The notes beneath the pieces are model-generated. The model was not told where the DNA came from. It was given only the letters and a program-made list of their open reading frames with translations, and made no database searches. A DNA stretch of 11,498 nt from JAAYAY01 sp964429355 (lineage in GTDB: Bacteria > Planctomycetota > Planctomycetia > Pirellulales > Thermoguttaceae): contig CAYSCH010000312.1 in NCBI GenBank assembly GCA_964429355.1, forward strand, positions 1-11,498, given 5' to 3'. Shown here piece by piece: positions 1-6,632 of the stretch (position 1 is the first letter of the stretch; each line of letters opens with the position of its first letter). The translations under genes and the position numbers were made by a program.

Positions 1-472
1 AGAACACGTCGATTTCCTGGCGCCAGTTTTCGAAGTAATCGTGGACAACGCGGAAGTTGGGATGACGGAGGTTGCCGGCATCGTCGCCTGTGCCGATCAG
101 GGCGCCGTAGACGTCGACGGGCGGAGAAAAACGAAGGCCGTTGAAGTCGTCGATGTCGTTGTAGCGTTCCCGCCCCAGTCCGCTCTTTTCCCAGGCGGAG
201 GCGCTCAAGGGATACTCGTAGCCGTCGGTACCGACGGCGTGGTAGCGGTTGCCGACGATCTCGTCCATCAATTGCTGGGCCATGCCGATGGCCAGGGTCT
301 GCTGGAGATTGTCGTCCGTAGTCTGGATGGCACTGGCAACGCCCCATAGCAGGGCCGAGCCGGCGATGGCCATAATCGAGATGGCAACCATGGCCTCGAC
401 CAGGCTGAAGCCGTGGCGAGGGGGTGGGCGGAGTCCAATTGCGCTGGAGACTGCGTTCCGGTTCGTTGCCAT
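1..472 (-). CDS. Prepilin-like protein with N-terminal methylation motif (type II secretion/type IV pilus-like pseudopilin), 3'-truncated by window edge
   Basis: Reading leftwards from ATG at 472, 157 codons are open to the edge of the window, so the C-terminus is missing. Residues 1-20 form a basic, polar leader ending in RH. Then comes G21|FSLVE with Glu at +5, the processing and methylation site cut by prepilin peptidase, followed by a hydrophobic helix at about 22-46 (FSLVEAMVAISIMAIAGSAL). This is the class III signal of pseudopilins and planctomycete prepilin-like proteins. The later part (MDEIVGNRYHAVG, then Tyr/Asp-rich sequence) resembles minor pseudopilins that have a globular domain after the long helix. 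The next ATG-independent extension is blocked by an in-frame TGA with no start codon between it and 472. No clear Shine-Dalgarno is seen. It probably acts in the inner membrane or periplasm as part of a secretion or pilus-like assembly; the partner genes would lie to the left. The motif is certain, the exact role is not. Confidence 0.85.
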   Translation of the reverse strand, partial: MATNRNAVSSAIGLRPPPRHGFSLVEAMVAISIMAIAGSALLWGVASAIQTTDDNLQQTLAIGMAQQLMDEIVGNRYHAVGTDGYEYPLSASAWEKSGLGRERYNDIDDFNGLRFSPPVDVYGALIGTGDDAGNLRHPNFRVVHDYFENWRQEIDVF

Positions 473-600
473 CGTGAGTGAGTTGTGGGTTGAGACGGAT
501 CGACTTGTTCGTTGGGCATCTATGAGAGCCGATGGCCAACTCGCCCATCATGCCCATCGATGCCGGTGGCGGACTCCCTCGTTTTGTTGCTCTCTCCCTG

Positions 601-620
601 CACCTATTGAAGGATAGGTG
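601..620. repeat. Perfect 7-bp inverted repeat (hairpin)
   Basis: CACCTAT at 601-607 is the exact reverse complement of ATAGGTG at 614-620, with the 6-nt loop TGAAGG. It sits about 130 bp upstream of the prepilin gene start. There is no U-run on either side, so it is not a classical intrinsic terminator. An operator half-site pair or leader hairpin is possible. Chance expectation in a stretch of this length is roughly 0.1-0.2, so it is only weakly significant. Confidence 0.4.
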
Positions 621-801
621 CGCCTGGGAGGTACGCAAGCCGGGGGGGACGGCAATTTGACCCGGAGCATGCATGAACTGAGGAGTCAATGGCGCAAGTG
701 ATGGCAGCAGATGCACTTAGTGCCTTATACCTTCGGCGGCAGGATGTATTTTCAGGCCGTGAATTGGTTGGAAAATATGGGAACGGGTAACGCTGGTGCT
801 C

Positions 802-833
802 GCCACGCCCCTGGCTGCGCTCAGGGACGTGCC
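802..833. repeat. Imperfect 12-bp stem hairpin, possibly a dispersed repeat or terminator
   Basis: GCCACGCCCCTG (802-813) faces CAGGGACGTGCC (822-833) across the 8-nt loop GCTGCGCT; 10 of 12 positions pair. GCCACCC then occurs twice in direct orientation (831-837 and 845-851). The position, 69-100 bp past the stop of the leftward propeller gene, suits a transcription terminator, but no U-run follows. Its compact, REP-like form raises the possibility of a repeat present elsewhere in the genome, which cannot be seen from this window. Confidence 0.4.
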
Positions 834-901
834 ACCCTGGGGTTGCCACCCGTGTATCAGGAAGCGAGTAACGTTGGTTTTTATGGGAGAAACCGCTTTT
901 G

Positions 902-2209
902 TCATTTACTCGTGGTTGCATTGGTGCGAATGCAATAGAGGTGTTTGTCGCCGCGAAGGTAGATCCGCCCGTTGGCGATGGCGGGGGAGGCGCGGCACTC
1001 TTCGGCAAGTTCATTGGTGCCGACAACTTGGAGCTTTGGGCCGGGCCGAACGATGGTCATGGTGCCGTCGTCGGCCAGGAAGAACACGAGGCCCCGGGCG
1101 GTGACGAGGGAGGCGCTGAAATGGTTACCGAGGCGTTCCTGCCAGAACCGCTCGCCGGTGGCGGCCTGGAAGCAGTTGGCGGTGCCGCGGTCGTCGGGCA
1201 CGAACAGGTAACCGTCCGTCAGGACGGGAGACGGGACATAGCATTTGGCGTCGGTGACATGCCAGGCCACGTGGGAATCGGTCACATTCCCTTTTCCATC
1301 GGGGCGGATTCCCATCACATGGTAGGTGGGAAACCCGGCTGCCAGATAGAACAGGTTGCCGTCGTAGACCATCGAGGCGACGTATTGCTCCGTTGGGCCG
1401 TCGATCTGCCAATGGGTCGTGCCGTCGTTCGGATCGAGGCTGACGACGCAGTGGCTACCGGGAAAGACCATCTGAGTGCGGCCGTTTATTTCGCGGATCA
1501 GCGGGGGCGCATAGCTGCGAGTCTTGTGCTCGCGCGGTTGTTTCCAGACGGTTGCACCGGTGGCCTTGTCGAGTGCGACGATATAGGAGTCGCCGTCATG
1601 ATCGCCGTTGAGGATGACCAGGTTCTTGTAGAGGACCGGACTGGAGCAGAAGCCGTGTACGCTGGCGAAGTCGCCGGGACGGACGATCCATCGCTGGTTG
1701 CCCTGGAAGTCGTAGGCGGCCACAACCATTTGCCCGACGGTGACCGGGCGGATGGTTCCCGTGTTGCGAGAAGGCTCGGTCCGCCCGTCGACCGCCTGGA
1801 AGGCCACGTAGACCAGTTGGCCGTCGGTAACGGGCGTACTGGAGGCGTGGCTGTTGAGCTTGTGTCTGGTTTCGAGAGGTGACGTGAGGACGGTCCGCTG
1901 CCAGAGTCTCTCGCCGGTCAGGCTGTCGTAGCAGACGAGGATCCGCTGCTGTTGGTCTTCGAGGCACGCCACGAGGAACAGGCGATCGTTCCAGACGATG
2001 GGCGAGGCGTGGCCGATGCCGGGGACTTCGACCTTCCAGGCGATGTTTTCGCCGGAGGGGCCGTTCCAGGTGAGGGGGATCGCGGTGTCGAGGCTGGATC
2101 CGTCGCCACGGGGGCCGCGCCAGCCGGGCCAGTCTTCGGCTGCCGTGGAGGCCGCCGGCAGGCCTAAGATCACCAGGGAGGCGGTGAGGATAATCGAACA
2201 CTTCCGCAT
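902..2209 (-). CDS. Secreted PQQ-like (BamB-type) beta-propeller repeat protein
   Basis: The 435-residue product starts MRKCSIILTA and has a Sec signal peptide (basic n-region, hydrophobic core about 5-20, likely cleavage near STAA/ED at 24-25). Residues 26-37 (DWPGWRGPRGDG) are the opening motif of planctomycete outer-membrane-assembly/PQQ-like propeller proteins. Blade motifs of the form (A/C)xDxxxGxxxW recur at about 93-103 (CYDSLTGERLW), 165-174, 212-222 (ALDKATGATVW), 257-267 and 346-356 (CFQAATGERFW). They alternate with 'SSPV/SPVL/SPAI' strands, as in WD40-like pyrroloquinoline propellers. There is no catalytic quinoprotein signature, so an enzyme activity is not supported; a scaffold or binding role outside the cytoplasm is likelier. 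An upstream TTG at 2239 would add 10 residues but lacks an RBS and overlaps the preceding stop, so ATG 2209 (GGAG just upstream) is preferred. It follows the lyase gene by 26 bp and is very probably cotranscribed with it. Confidence 0.88.
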   Translation of the reverse strand: MRKCSIILTASLVILGLPAASTAAEDWPGWRGPRGDGSSLDTAIPLTWNGPSGENIAWKVEVPGIGHASPIVWNDRLFLVACLEDQQQRILVCYDSLTGERLWQRTVLTSPLETRHKLNSHASSTPVTDGQLVYVAFQAVDGRTEPSRNTGTIRPVTVGQMVVAAYDFQGNQRWIVRPGDFASVHGFCSSPVLYKNLVILNGDHDGDSYIVALDKATGATVWKQPREHKTRSYAPPLIREINGRTQMVFPGSHCVVSLDPNDGTTHWQIDGPTEQYVASMVYDGNLFYLAAGFPTYHVMGIRPDGKGNVTDSHVAWHVTDAKCYVPSPVLTDGYLFVPDDRGTANCFQAATGERFWQERLGNHFSASLVTARGLVFFLADDGTMTIVRPGPKLQVVGTNELAEECRASPAIANGRIYLRGDKHLYCIRTNATTSK

Positions 2210-2235
2210 AGGCTCCGTTCCGTGGCTGTTGGTAG

Positions 2236-4371
2236 TCAAGGATTTCGGCTACATCCATCCGATTGCATATTCAGGTCGCCGGTCGTGGCGAAGGTAATCG
2301 TTAGCGGGCGGCCGTTGTGGGGCAAGCGGACGCCAAGGCGGGAGCCGGCCTGGATGGGTTCCATGTCGGCCATCCGGTCCAGATTCTGGTCGCCAACTTG
2401 GATCACGTGGAGGAAGCAGTCTTCCTTTTGTGCGGTGGCGGGGGCGACTTCGACACGCCACTGTCCGATCATGGCCTTGTTTTCCGGCTTGAGGCCCTGA
2501 TCGACCAGTTCCCAATTCTTGCCCGCCGCCCAGAACTCCTTGCCCGGGCCTCCGACTTTTTCGATCGAGGCATCGGCGGGAAAGAGGGTGCGGCAGAACA
2601 TGCGGCCGTCGCCGTGGTCGGCGCGGAACGTGGTACCGGTGATCGTGGGCTCGTGGGCGGTGTGGAGGAGCCACTCCTTGCGGTAGTCGGGGTCGGTCGT
2701 GGCAACGCGATCGAAAACGATGAAACGATCGGGCTTGAGGAAGACGAATTGCCGGGTGGCCATGGTACATTTCTCGGGCAGGTCAGGCTGACCGTCGCGT
2801 CGGACGATGCCATGCTGGTAGCAGGCGGTGGCGTCGCCCGCCACGTAGACACAGGTGCCGGTTACTTCGAGGGCTTTGAGCTGGGAGCCGAGTTGTCTGT
2901 GCTGCCCGCCATGGTTGCCCTCGACGGTACCGCCCCAATAACGGGCGGGCGGCTCGCCTGGCTGGTGGATGAGCACGCAGTTGTGGGCCACGGTCTGGGC
3001 GAAGTAGTTGGCCAGATGCTGGCCGTTGTCGAACTCGAGGTAACGGGTGCCCGAATCGAGGGCCAGGTGGCCTCGGTGGTAGATGACAAAATTCAGGGCA
3101 TCGAAATGCCGGTGCTGACTGAGAATGCCGCCGCAACTGAACAGGCAGTAGGTGTCGTCGGGCCCTGCGCCGGATCGCATGAAGACTTGCCCCATAGGCT
3201 CGAAGTGGAAGGCGTTGGGGAGGTCTGTGGGATCGGCTGCCGGGGGCGATTTTTCAAGGTTGGCGAGCAGGAAGGGATAGATGAACCAGGTTCGAGAGTA
3301 GGACTGGTTGGGAAGTTTCTCCTGGAGGTGCCGGGCGAGGGCCGCGGCCTCGGGGAGGGACTCTGCGTAGAGATGACGGATGTTGGCCATGTGCGTGTAG
3401 AGCTGGCCGATGGGGAGACGGTTGTCGGTGTGGGGCGTGTCGCCGTAGCCGAATTCGACCGGGACGGGTTTGGCGTCGATCCAGTTCCAGATGACGTAAC
3501 GGGCGAGCCACGCACTATGGGGCCAGTCGGGGGCGATGTTCTCGCCGGTGCTGGAGAGCCAGGTGTAGAAGTAATTCTGTTCGGCCCAGGGGTAGGCGCC
3601 GAAGATATAGCCGAGGGTCGGCGACGCCCCGCCGCCGGACTGTCCGCAGGCCTTTCGGCGGTGCTCGAGCATCTTGAGGTTTTCGTCGTGGCCCCAGACG
3701 AGCCACTCATCCACACGCGCGGTTTCGATCCCCGTGCCGAAGGCGGTGCAGCCGATGAACCAAAGGCAGTTTGGCGCGCCGTAGAAGCCGGTGTTGTAGC
3801 CCGAGATATTCTCGCGGTAGATGGCCGGCCTGGCCTTGATGACCCGATCGAGGGCGGTTACCAGTCGCGACATGAGGTCCTTCCGCTCGGCGTCGGCCAG
3901 GTGGTTGTAGAGCCAGTCCCAGGCCATCACAGCATGGACGCGGCTGGTGGAGTACCAGTTGACGGTCTTTTTCTGTTCGAAGCTTTGATCGTAGAAGCGG
4001 AGGCTCGTATCGAGACACTTCTTGGCCAGGTCGCGGTAACGGACGTCGTCGGTCATGAGAAACACGAAGGCCGCCCAGGCCGCCTCGGGGCCCAGTTCCT
4101 GGGGTCCGGGACGATCGACCTTGTCGAGTTCGTTTGCCAGCCGGTCGACTCGGTCCTTGATCGAGTCGTACCAGGCGCGTTCCTGGTTGAGGGCGCGATG
4201 GCGTACGGCCGGCCAGGTGTCGGCATTGAAGAAGAGTCTGGGGTGGTCGGGGCGGATTTTGGCGGTCCAGTCGGGGAGCGGTGCTGCCTGAGCGGAGGAT
4301 AGGAGGAGGAATGCGAGTGCGGCGAACAGCACGCATGCCGTCGCTGGTATTCTTTTGAGCTGGCAATTCAT
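2236..4371 (-). CDS. Secreted heparinase II/III-family polysaccharide lyase
   Basis: The 711-residue product has a clear signal peptide (NCQLKR, hydrophobic 10-26, cleavage after SSAQA near residue 29). Residues about 35-380 are rich in Trp, Tyr and His and look like the alpha/alpha-toroid of heparinase/alginate-lyase proteins (NWYSTSRVHAVMAWDWLYN at 138-156, GYNTGFYGAPNCLW at 191-204). Residues about 385-700 are the beta-sandwich. The family hallmark is at 420-441, HRHFDALNF..Y..GHLALDSG, followed by VAHNCVLIH at 461-469. These His/Asp residues fit the metal site, and Tyr192 or nearby His/Tyr residues are candidates for catalysis. The family cleaves uronic-acid-containing glycans (heparin, heparan, alginate and relatives) by beta-elimination in the periplasm or outside the cell. 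The substrate cannot be read from sequence. The start at ATG 4371 is set by AAGGA 7 nt upstream and by the signal peptide. It is the first gene of a two-gene unit with the propeller protein. Confidence 0.9.
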   Translation of the reverse strand: MNCQLKRIPATACVLFAALAFLLLSSAQAAPLPDWTAKIRPDHPRLFFNADTWPAVRHRALNQERAWYDSIKDRVDRLANELDKVDRPGPQELGPEAAWAAFVFLMTDDVRYRDLAKKCLDTSLRFYDQSFEQKKTVNWYSTSRVHAVMAWDWLYNHLADAERKDLMSRLVTALDRVIKARPAIYRENISGYNTGFYGAPNCLWFIGCTAFGTGIETARVDEWLVWGHDENLKMLEHRRKACGQSGGGASPTLGYIFGAYPWAEQNYFYTWLSSTGENIAPDWPHSAWLARYVIWNWIDAKPVPVEFGYGDTPHTDNRLPIGQLYTHMANIRHLYAESLPEAAALARHLQEKLPNQSYSRTWFIYPFLLANLEKSPPAADPTDLPNAFHFEPMGQVFMRSGAGPDDTYCLFSCGGILSQHRHFDALNFVIYHRGHLALDSGTRYLEFDNGQHLANYFAQTVAHNCVLIHQPGEPPARYWGGTVEGNHGGQHRQLGSQLKALEVTGTCVYVAGDATACYQHGIVRRDGQPDLPEKCTMATRQFVFLKPDRFIVFDRVATTDPDYRKEWLLHTAHEPTITGTTFRADHGDGRMFCRTLFPADASIEKVGGPGKEFWAAGKNWELVDQGLKPENKAMIGQWRVEVAPATAQKEDCFLHVIQVGDQNLDRMADMEPIQAGSRLGVRLPHNGRPLTITFATTGDLNMQSDGCSRNP

Positions 4372-4512
4372 TGGTTCATCCTTATTCCATGGATCGGTGG
4401 CTACCAGGAGCTGGCGAGGAGGTTGATTTTCGAGCGGTTGAGAATGCAGGGTCTGGGTTGTGCGGGGCAGGATCGACTTAAGGCGGTGGGCCGAAGGGGA
4501 AGGCGAGAGGAC

Positions 4513-4518
4513 AGTATA
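4513..4518 (-). promoter_or_regulatory. Weak -10 candidate for the lyase-propeller unit
   Basis: TATACT read on the minus strand matches the -10 consensus at 5 of 6 positions. It would place a transcript start near 4506, giving a leader of about 135 nt before the lyase ATG. No good -35 lies at 16-18 bp. A perfect TATAAT at 4862-4857 (minus) also lacks a -35. I list only the nearer one. Confidence 0.2.
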
Positions 4519-4638
4519 GCCGAAATCGACGGCTGAAAGCCAATGGCTGTCGGGCGGGCGTCGGACGTGTCGTCGTGGTCAGCGATTGGGGGGGCGTCTG
4601 GAGCCGGCGGCAGAAGACATCAATAGGGGTAAAATGTA

Positions 4639-4673
4639 CATTTCGGGCCGCATGCGGCTGGTGCGCCGAAATG
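4639..4673. repeat. 8-bp perfect inverted repeat enclosing a 12-bp palindrome
   Basis: CATTTCGG (4639-4646) pairs exactly with CCGAAATG (4666-4673). The loop contains the perfect palindrome GCCGCATGCGGC (4647-4658), which stacks directly on the outer stem and leaves a 7-nt bulge (TGGTGCG). It could be a leader RNA structure of the lyase unit or a protein-binding site. No U-run follows. Confidence 0.4.
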
Positions 4674-4980
4674 GCACTTGGGCAAGAGAGGTTTGTGTAA
4701 GCGATGACAGTGAACGTATTTACAGTTCTGAGTCGAATCCTAAGTGCAACCCCCACAAGTGAGGTATGCTCCGAAACCAATTCACACTAACGGAAGGGAG
4801 CAGGCAAGGGGGGCAAGGGTGAGGACGGCGCGCGGTCAGGGGACAGAAAGCCGGATATTATAGACGAAGGTGGGCGCGGAATCTTGGGAGCATTGGGACA
4901 CGTGAGGGCAAGCTCGTGGCTGTGCAGGGAAAGAGAGCGTGCTGCTGGTTATTTTTCGGCCAGTATGACAGGGCGGCATA

Positions 4981-5039
4981 CGAGTCGGAAAGGACTCGCG
5001 CAGAGACGGGGAGCCGCACTCCCCGATCTGAAGCGGCTC
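4981..5039. promoter_or_regulatory. Tandem hairpins with two mutually exclusive folds
   Basis: Stem 1 is CGAGTC (4981-4986) with GACTCG (4993-4998), loop GGAAAG. Stem 2 is CGGGGAG (5007-5013) with CTCCCCG (5019-5025), loop CCGCA. A competing stem pairs GAGCCGC (5011-5017) with GCGGCTC (5033-5039); it uses part of the 5' arm and loop of stem 2, so only one of the two can form. Such alternatives are what attenuators and riboswitch expression platforms look like, but no known aptamer is recognised, no U-tract is present and the direction is unknown. It lies upstream of the 5157 promoter, so it would not be in that transcript. Confidence 0.3.
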
Positions 5040-5156
5040 ATGGGCATGGAGGATACTTCCCGAAGGCGGCCGTTCCCATCAACCGTTCCGGCTGCCCTGG
5101 AGCGGTCATACATCCATTGTCGGAGGTGGGCCGACATGCGGGCGAGCATGGAGCAT

Positions 5157-5185
5157 TTGACGGCCGACCATAGCAGGACTAGAAT
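5157..5185 (+). promoter_or_regulatory. Sigma70-like promoter for the 5232 locus
   Basis: TTGACG (5157-5162), a 17-bp spacer, then TAGAAT (5180-5185) gives 5 of 6 matches at both hexamers with ideal spacing. The expected transcript start near 5192 leaves a leader of about 40 nt. GGAGAGGA (5218-5225) then acts as a strong Shine-Dalgarno with AGGA 6 nt before ATG 5232. The combination points to the real start of the following, now broken, gene. Confidence 0.55.
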
Positions 5186-5231
5186 CGCCGCGGTTGGGGG
5201 GACTGTGGAGAGGCATCGGAGAGGATCCGTC

Positions 5232-5852
5232 ATGAGAGGAAGGTACTGTCTGCGTGCCATGGGGCTGGCGGTGTAGATGGGTTTGGCTCCTGCACGAGTT
5301 GTCGTCTGCGCGGCCGAGGCGTTGCCGGTGGTGGACGAAGTGGTGCTGTGCGAAGGCTTTGAGGGGACACTGCCCGACTTTCACACCTATCGGGCGAAGT
5401 ATTCGGCCGACACGGCCCGGGCCCATTCCGGCGAGCGCTCGTTACGAGTGACGCCGACAGACGGGTCGGGAGGCGCGTACTTCCGCCTCGACGGCGTGGT
5501 CGATCTCGAGTCGGACTACGAGTTCTCGGCGTGGGTCTACGCCGGCGCCGGGGAGACGGTCCGGTTCTACATCTCGGCGAGCGACGGGAAGAGAAGGCAT
5601 ACCAAGGCTTCGGTCGCCGGCGGCCGGGCCGGCCAGTGGGTGCAACTGGTCGGGGAGTTGCGCGGCGAGGAGTGGAAGGCTGGCGACAGGGAGGTCATGC
5701 TGGCCATGTCGTGCGATGCTGAAAGCTGGTTCGACGATGTGACGCTCCGCAAGACGAAGTTGCCTGACCCGCCAATTCAGGTCTATCCGCAATTTGTGAC
5801 TCTTCGGACTCGGGCGGCATCGGCTACCGGCCGGAACAGATCGAGTGGCTGA
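5232..5852 (+). pseudogene. Secreted carbohydrate-binding-like protein, broken by an amber codon in the signal peptide and a downstream junction
   Basis: Translation from ATG 5232 gives MRGRYCLRAMGLAV and then TAG (5274-5276). The same frame resumes at once with ATG 5277, MGLAPARVVVCAAEALP. Read through, this is a normal signal peptide: basic n-region, hydrophobic core, Ala-x-Ala cleavage near AAEA. The mature part (about residues 30-175) has CEGFEG, AHSGERSLRV, a YEFSAWVY strand and WFDDVTLRK (5727-5753), the pattern of galactose-binding-like jelly-roll modules (CBM4/9-like). After about 5797 the frame runs into unrelated low-similarity sequence and stops at 5852, so the original C-terminus is lost. 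Promoter and RBS look intact, suggesting recent inactivation. Reinitiation at 5277 could make a 191-residue product lacking most of the signal. A sequencing error at the TAG cannot be excluded. Confidence 0.7.
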
Positions 5853-6082
5853 AGCAGGAACTGGCTCGCGACAGGCAGACGCCGACCGTGATCGTTGGGC
5901 ACTTCCCGATGCATTGCCGGGGTGGTCTGGCCTCGTGTGGCTACAAGCTTCCGGACGAGTCGAAGGGCGTGGAGGCTCTCCAGGTCGTGGAACAGGCGTC
6001 GAACGTGGTGGCCGTCCTTTGCGGCCACACGCACTGGAATGAATACACCAGCCGAGAAACGCAAGAGTGGGCGGAAGGATGA
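5768..6082 (+). pseudogene. Metallophosphoesterase (calcineurin-like) fragment, C-terminal half only
   Basis: In the frame shifted from the preceding domain, an open stretch after TGA (5765-5767) reads CDSSDSGGIGYRPEQIEWLKQ, then PTVIVGHFPMH (GHFP at 5897-5908), then VVAVLCGHTHWNE (GHTH at 6023-6034), and stops at 6082. GH and GHTH are the two C-terminal metal-binding motifs of calcineurin-like phosphoesterases. The 'xDSS..GG.....QIEWLKQEL' strand-helix is the usual segment before them. The N-terminal DxH, GDxxD and GNHE/D motifs are absent from the window, so about half the enzyme is missing and the remainder cannot hold both metals. The end just 16 residues after GHTH also looks early. There is no start codon with an RBS. 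It is best explained as what remains after a deletion that fused two genes or two parts of one gene. Confidence 0.75.
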
Positions 6083-6119
6083 TGGCTGGAATTGAAAGCC
6101 GTCTGTCGGTTATGCGAGG

Positions 6120-6632
6120 TTACCGGCGTTGAGCCTGCGACCGCCGCCTGCGATAGCGCTGCTCCGCGGCCGTGTACTGCTGGGCCTTGGCGAACCCAGC
6201 GATACAAGTGACAACTCCAAACCCAATGAACAGCACGCCAAAGCAGGGAAATATGGGTGGGCCTGGCATCTGGCTGGCCACTACCGTCCAGAAGAGTCCG
6301 AAGACAACGACCACGATGCCGCTGACGGCACTGCCGAAGGTGGAAGGTATGTGGCGATGCCCGTGCTTGCCGGCGACCATGTAGGTCTCACGCTCCTGCT
6401 CCCACTGACGGTCGATATCCTCCAACTCCTGGCGGTATTTCAGTTCGGCAACATCTTCCGCAATCCGCTGGGTCTGCTGGCCGATCTCCCCCAACAGCTC
6501 GGTGAAGGTGACACTCTCGTTGTGCTTGACGGCGAGTTGGGCCGAACAGTGATTGCAGGTGACAAAGCGGGCGTCGGCAGGAATCTGCAGGGGGGCTCCG
6601 CAACTGTTGCAGGATACGGTTGTCAGTTCCAC
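6120..6632 (-). CDS. Zinc-ribbon, coiled-coil, two-transmembrane protein of unknown function
   Basis: The 170-residue product starts at GTG 6632, with AAAGG 7 nt upstream. A zinc ribbon has Cys8-x2-Cys11 and Cys26-x2-Cys29 (CNSCG ... CNHCS). Residues about 42-85 are charged and heptad-like (ELLGEIGQQTQRIAEDVAEL ... EDIDRQWEQERE), a probable coiled coil. Two hydrophobic helices follow at about 101-119 and 127-148, separated by a short Pro/Gly turn, and the tail is strongly basic (YRRRRSQAQRR). The ribbon and tail should both face the cytoplasm, with a helical hairpin in the inner membrane. I do not recognise a named family. Similar small zinc-ribbon membrane proteins are common in planctomycetes, but the function is unknown. 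It is transcribed divergently from the DUF1559 gene, which also has an N-terminal zinc ribbon. Confidence 0.8.
   Translation of the reverse strand: MELTTVSCNSCGAPLQIPADARFVTCNHCSAQLAVKHNESVTFTELLGEIGQQTQRIAEDVAELKYRQELEDIDRQWEQERETYMVAGKHGHRHIPSTFGSAVSGIVVVVFGLFWTVVASQMPGPPIFPCFGVLFIGFGVVTCIAGFAKAQQYTAAEQRYRRRRSQAQRR

Larger units (their letters stand above)
473..901. other. Non-coding stretch between the propeller gene and the prepilin gene
   Basis: No convincing gene is seen in these 429 bp. It lies downstream of the propeller gene and upstream of the prepilin gene, both leftward, so it should hold the terminator of one and the promoter of the other. I see two hairpins (listed separately) but no T-tract and no good -35/-10 pair. 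A 33-codon plus-strand ORF at 689-790 (starting MAQVMAADAL) follows GAGGAG only 3 nt before its ATG. That spacing is too short, the peptide is unrecognised, and I do not call it a gene. Confidence 0.6.
4372..5231. other. 860-bp divergent non-coding region
   Basis: This lies between the leftward lyase unit and the rightward decayed locus. No ORF here has family-like composition. It holds a sigma70-like promoter facing right (5157-5185), a weak leftward -10 candidate, and several hairpins (4639-4673, 4981-4998, 5007-5025/5011-5039). A cluster of AGCC/GGCT words at 4518-4548 can also pair in more than one way. Its length is large for a plain promoter region, so remnants of decayed sequence or a small RNA are possible, but nothing in it is recognised. 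Confidence 0.6.

Noticed and set aside
689..790. A 33-codon plus-strand small ORF preceded by GAGGAG
   Set aside because: The spacing of 3 nt to the ATG is too short, the peptide is not recognised, and no promoter is visible.
2317..4302. A 661-codon open frame on the plus strand opposite the lyase gene, and a 327-codon one (899-1882) opposite the propeller gene
   Set aside because: Long antisense frames are normal opposite GC-rich genes that avoid TTA, CTA and TCA. Their translations are Gly/Val/Glu-rich with no domain, and the opposite frames carry clear family motifs and signal peptides.
4700..4730. GAAC...GTTC word around GTAAATAC resembling a LacI-type operator
   Set aside because: The arms pair over only 4 bp with mismatched spacing, and no regulator gene is present; too weak to call.
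4725..4760. A 'GTCGAATCC' word resembling a tRNA T-loop
   Set aside because: No acceptor, D-arm or anticodon stem can be built around it.
4478..4780. A 100-codon minus-strand ORF upstream of the lyase gene
   Set aside because: Its product is low-complexity Pro/Arg/Thr sequence, has no RBS or domain, and lies in a region better read as regulatory.
4884..5276. A 130-codon plus-strand ORF that ends at the TAG of the broken gene
   Set aside because: Only its last 14 codons coincide with the real gene start at 5232. The upstream part is Arg-rich and crosses hairpins and the promoter, so it is not coding.
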